Part shown: positions 31,449 to 31,886 of the stretch, one piece after another
Layout of the letters: every line of letters starts with the position of its first letter
How positions within the stretch are numbered: the stretch's first letter is position 1
Assembly: GCA_046483075.1 (NCBI GenBank)
Contig: JAWODV010000034.1
Location: forward strand, 1 to 31,886
Reading direction: 5' to 3'
Origin: JASMTM01 sp046483075
Lineage (GTDB): Bacteria; Thermotogota; Thermotogae; Petrotogales; Kosmotogaceae
DNA: 31,886 bases
Notes under the pieces: model-generated
The model's database searches: none
Told to the model about the DNA's origin: nothing
Seen by the model: the letters and a program-made list of their open reading frames with translations, nothing else
Translations under genes and position numbers: made by a program

Positions 31449-31886
31449 GTGTTTCTATTACTTTTTTATTTATTAATAATTATTGACCATCTTTTTAATT
31501 TATTTATTGAAGTTCTTAATCTCATTCATACCAGAACAAAAAATGTTCTTTTGCCAGAAAAGATGGAAAATGAAATCTCAGAAGAATTTATAATAAAATC
31601 GAAAGCATACAACACTGATAAACTAACGATCAGCATAATTTCCAGTATTACAAATTTCATTTTATTGATGGTTTTAATAGTTTTTTGTTTTCATTATTTT
31701 GAATCAATTAGTGCTGATATATTTGAAAATGAAATTATTGGTGGCATATTTTTTGTTTTTCTCATATGGGTAATTTTCAGAGTAATCAGTTTTGGTTTTT
31801 CATTCTATCAAACATTTGCAATAGAGAAAAAGTATGGGTTTTCTAACACTACTTATAAACTGTTTATAATGGATCAGTTAAAAATT
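31449..31886 (+). CDS. CAAX-protease/Ste24-like M48 peptidase N-terminal part, cut by window end
   Basis: The first 146 codons of a gene that runs off the window. The start is GTG 31449, 7 bases after AAAGGT. The visible part has at least three membrane segments and the M48 N-terminal pattern: FIIKSKAYNTDKLTISII followed by FYQTFAIEKKYGFSNTTYKL and FIMDQLKI, closely like Ste24/CAAX prenyl endopeptidase N-termini (E-K-Y-G-F-N). The catalytic HExxH should lie beyond the window. It begins 14 bp after the exporter permease, so it is likely one operon with NatAB. Confidence 0.75.
   Translation, partial: MFLLLFYLLIIIDHLFNLFIEVLNLIHTRTKNVLLPEKMENEISEEFIIKSKAYNTDKLTISIISSITNFILLMVLIVFCFHYFESISADIFENEIIGGIFFVFLIWVIFRVISFGFSFYQTFAIEKKYGFSNTTYKLFIMDQLKI

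Overview
The window looks like two unrelated pieces of DNA joined at about position 4980-4985. The left piece (1 to about 4984) is visibly GC-rich. It holds a secreted fibronectin-III protein with a FlgD-like C-terminal domain, a small winged-helix-like regulator, an ECF sigma factor with a long helical-repeat tail, and an IS3-family element cut off inside its second ORF. This style of secreted protein and long-tailed sigma factor is common in bacterial phyla known mainly from metagenomes, but I cannot name the phylum. The right piece (about 4983 to the end) is AT-rich. Its ribosome-binding sites often read GGTGAT, GTG and TTG starts are frequent, and genes are tightly packed. The content (rpoN next to thiamine pyrophosphokinase, ylxQ-infB, a tungsten-type AOR with a polyferredoxin, an RND/MMPL exporter, a MoxR operon) suggests a fermentative anaerobe, most likely of the Thermotogota (Kosmotoga/Petrotoga-like); this assignment is inference. 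The join lies inside both the transposase gene and the C-terminal part of an HD-GYP gene, so a chimeric assembly is the simplest explanation.

Layout of the right piece. 4983-7597 (+): HD-GYP tail, rpoN, thiamine pyrophosphokinase and a YfcE-like phosphodiesterase, the last three overlapping. 7614-9749 (-): an RND/MMPL exporter, divergent from 9819-12895 (+), which holds a UPF0173 hydrolase, an L7Ae-type RNA-binding protein (YlxQ) and infB, closed by a terminator. 12929-17003 (-): a small membrane protein, a YdjM-like membrane protein, and three overlapping genes for an unknown protein, a metallopeptidase/VWA protein and a MoxR ATPase. 17059-18687 (-): a large ABC-2 permease, divergent from a membrane-anchored DUF4258 protein. 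19112-21276 (-): the AOR and its ferredoxin subunit, divergent from a PrcB-domain exported protein, a TrmO-like protein, a 57-residue membrane protein and a NapH-like iron-sulfur membrane protein. 23618-25448 (-): a PEBP-family protein, a newly noted 40-residue ORF with an unusual promoter/inverted-repeat arrangement, and a multi-span membrane protein. 25693-31886 (+): a long co-directional run of GNAT, MFS, an anchored unknown, HAD, NUDIX, an ABC-2 exporter pair, and a truncated M48/Ste24-type protease.

Points most worth checking are the junction near 4980, the apparent ATT start codon of ylxQ just upstream of infB, the MoxR/metallopeptidase-VWA/unknown triad, and two places where an inverted repeat covers a Shine-Dalgarno sequence (22836-22881 and 24626-24671). 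I saw no tRNA, rRNA or CRISPR array.
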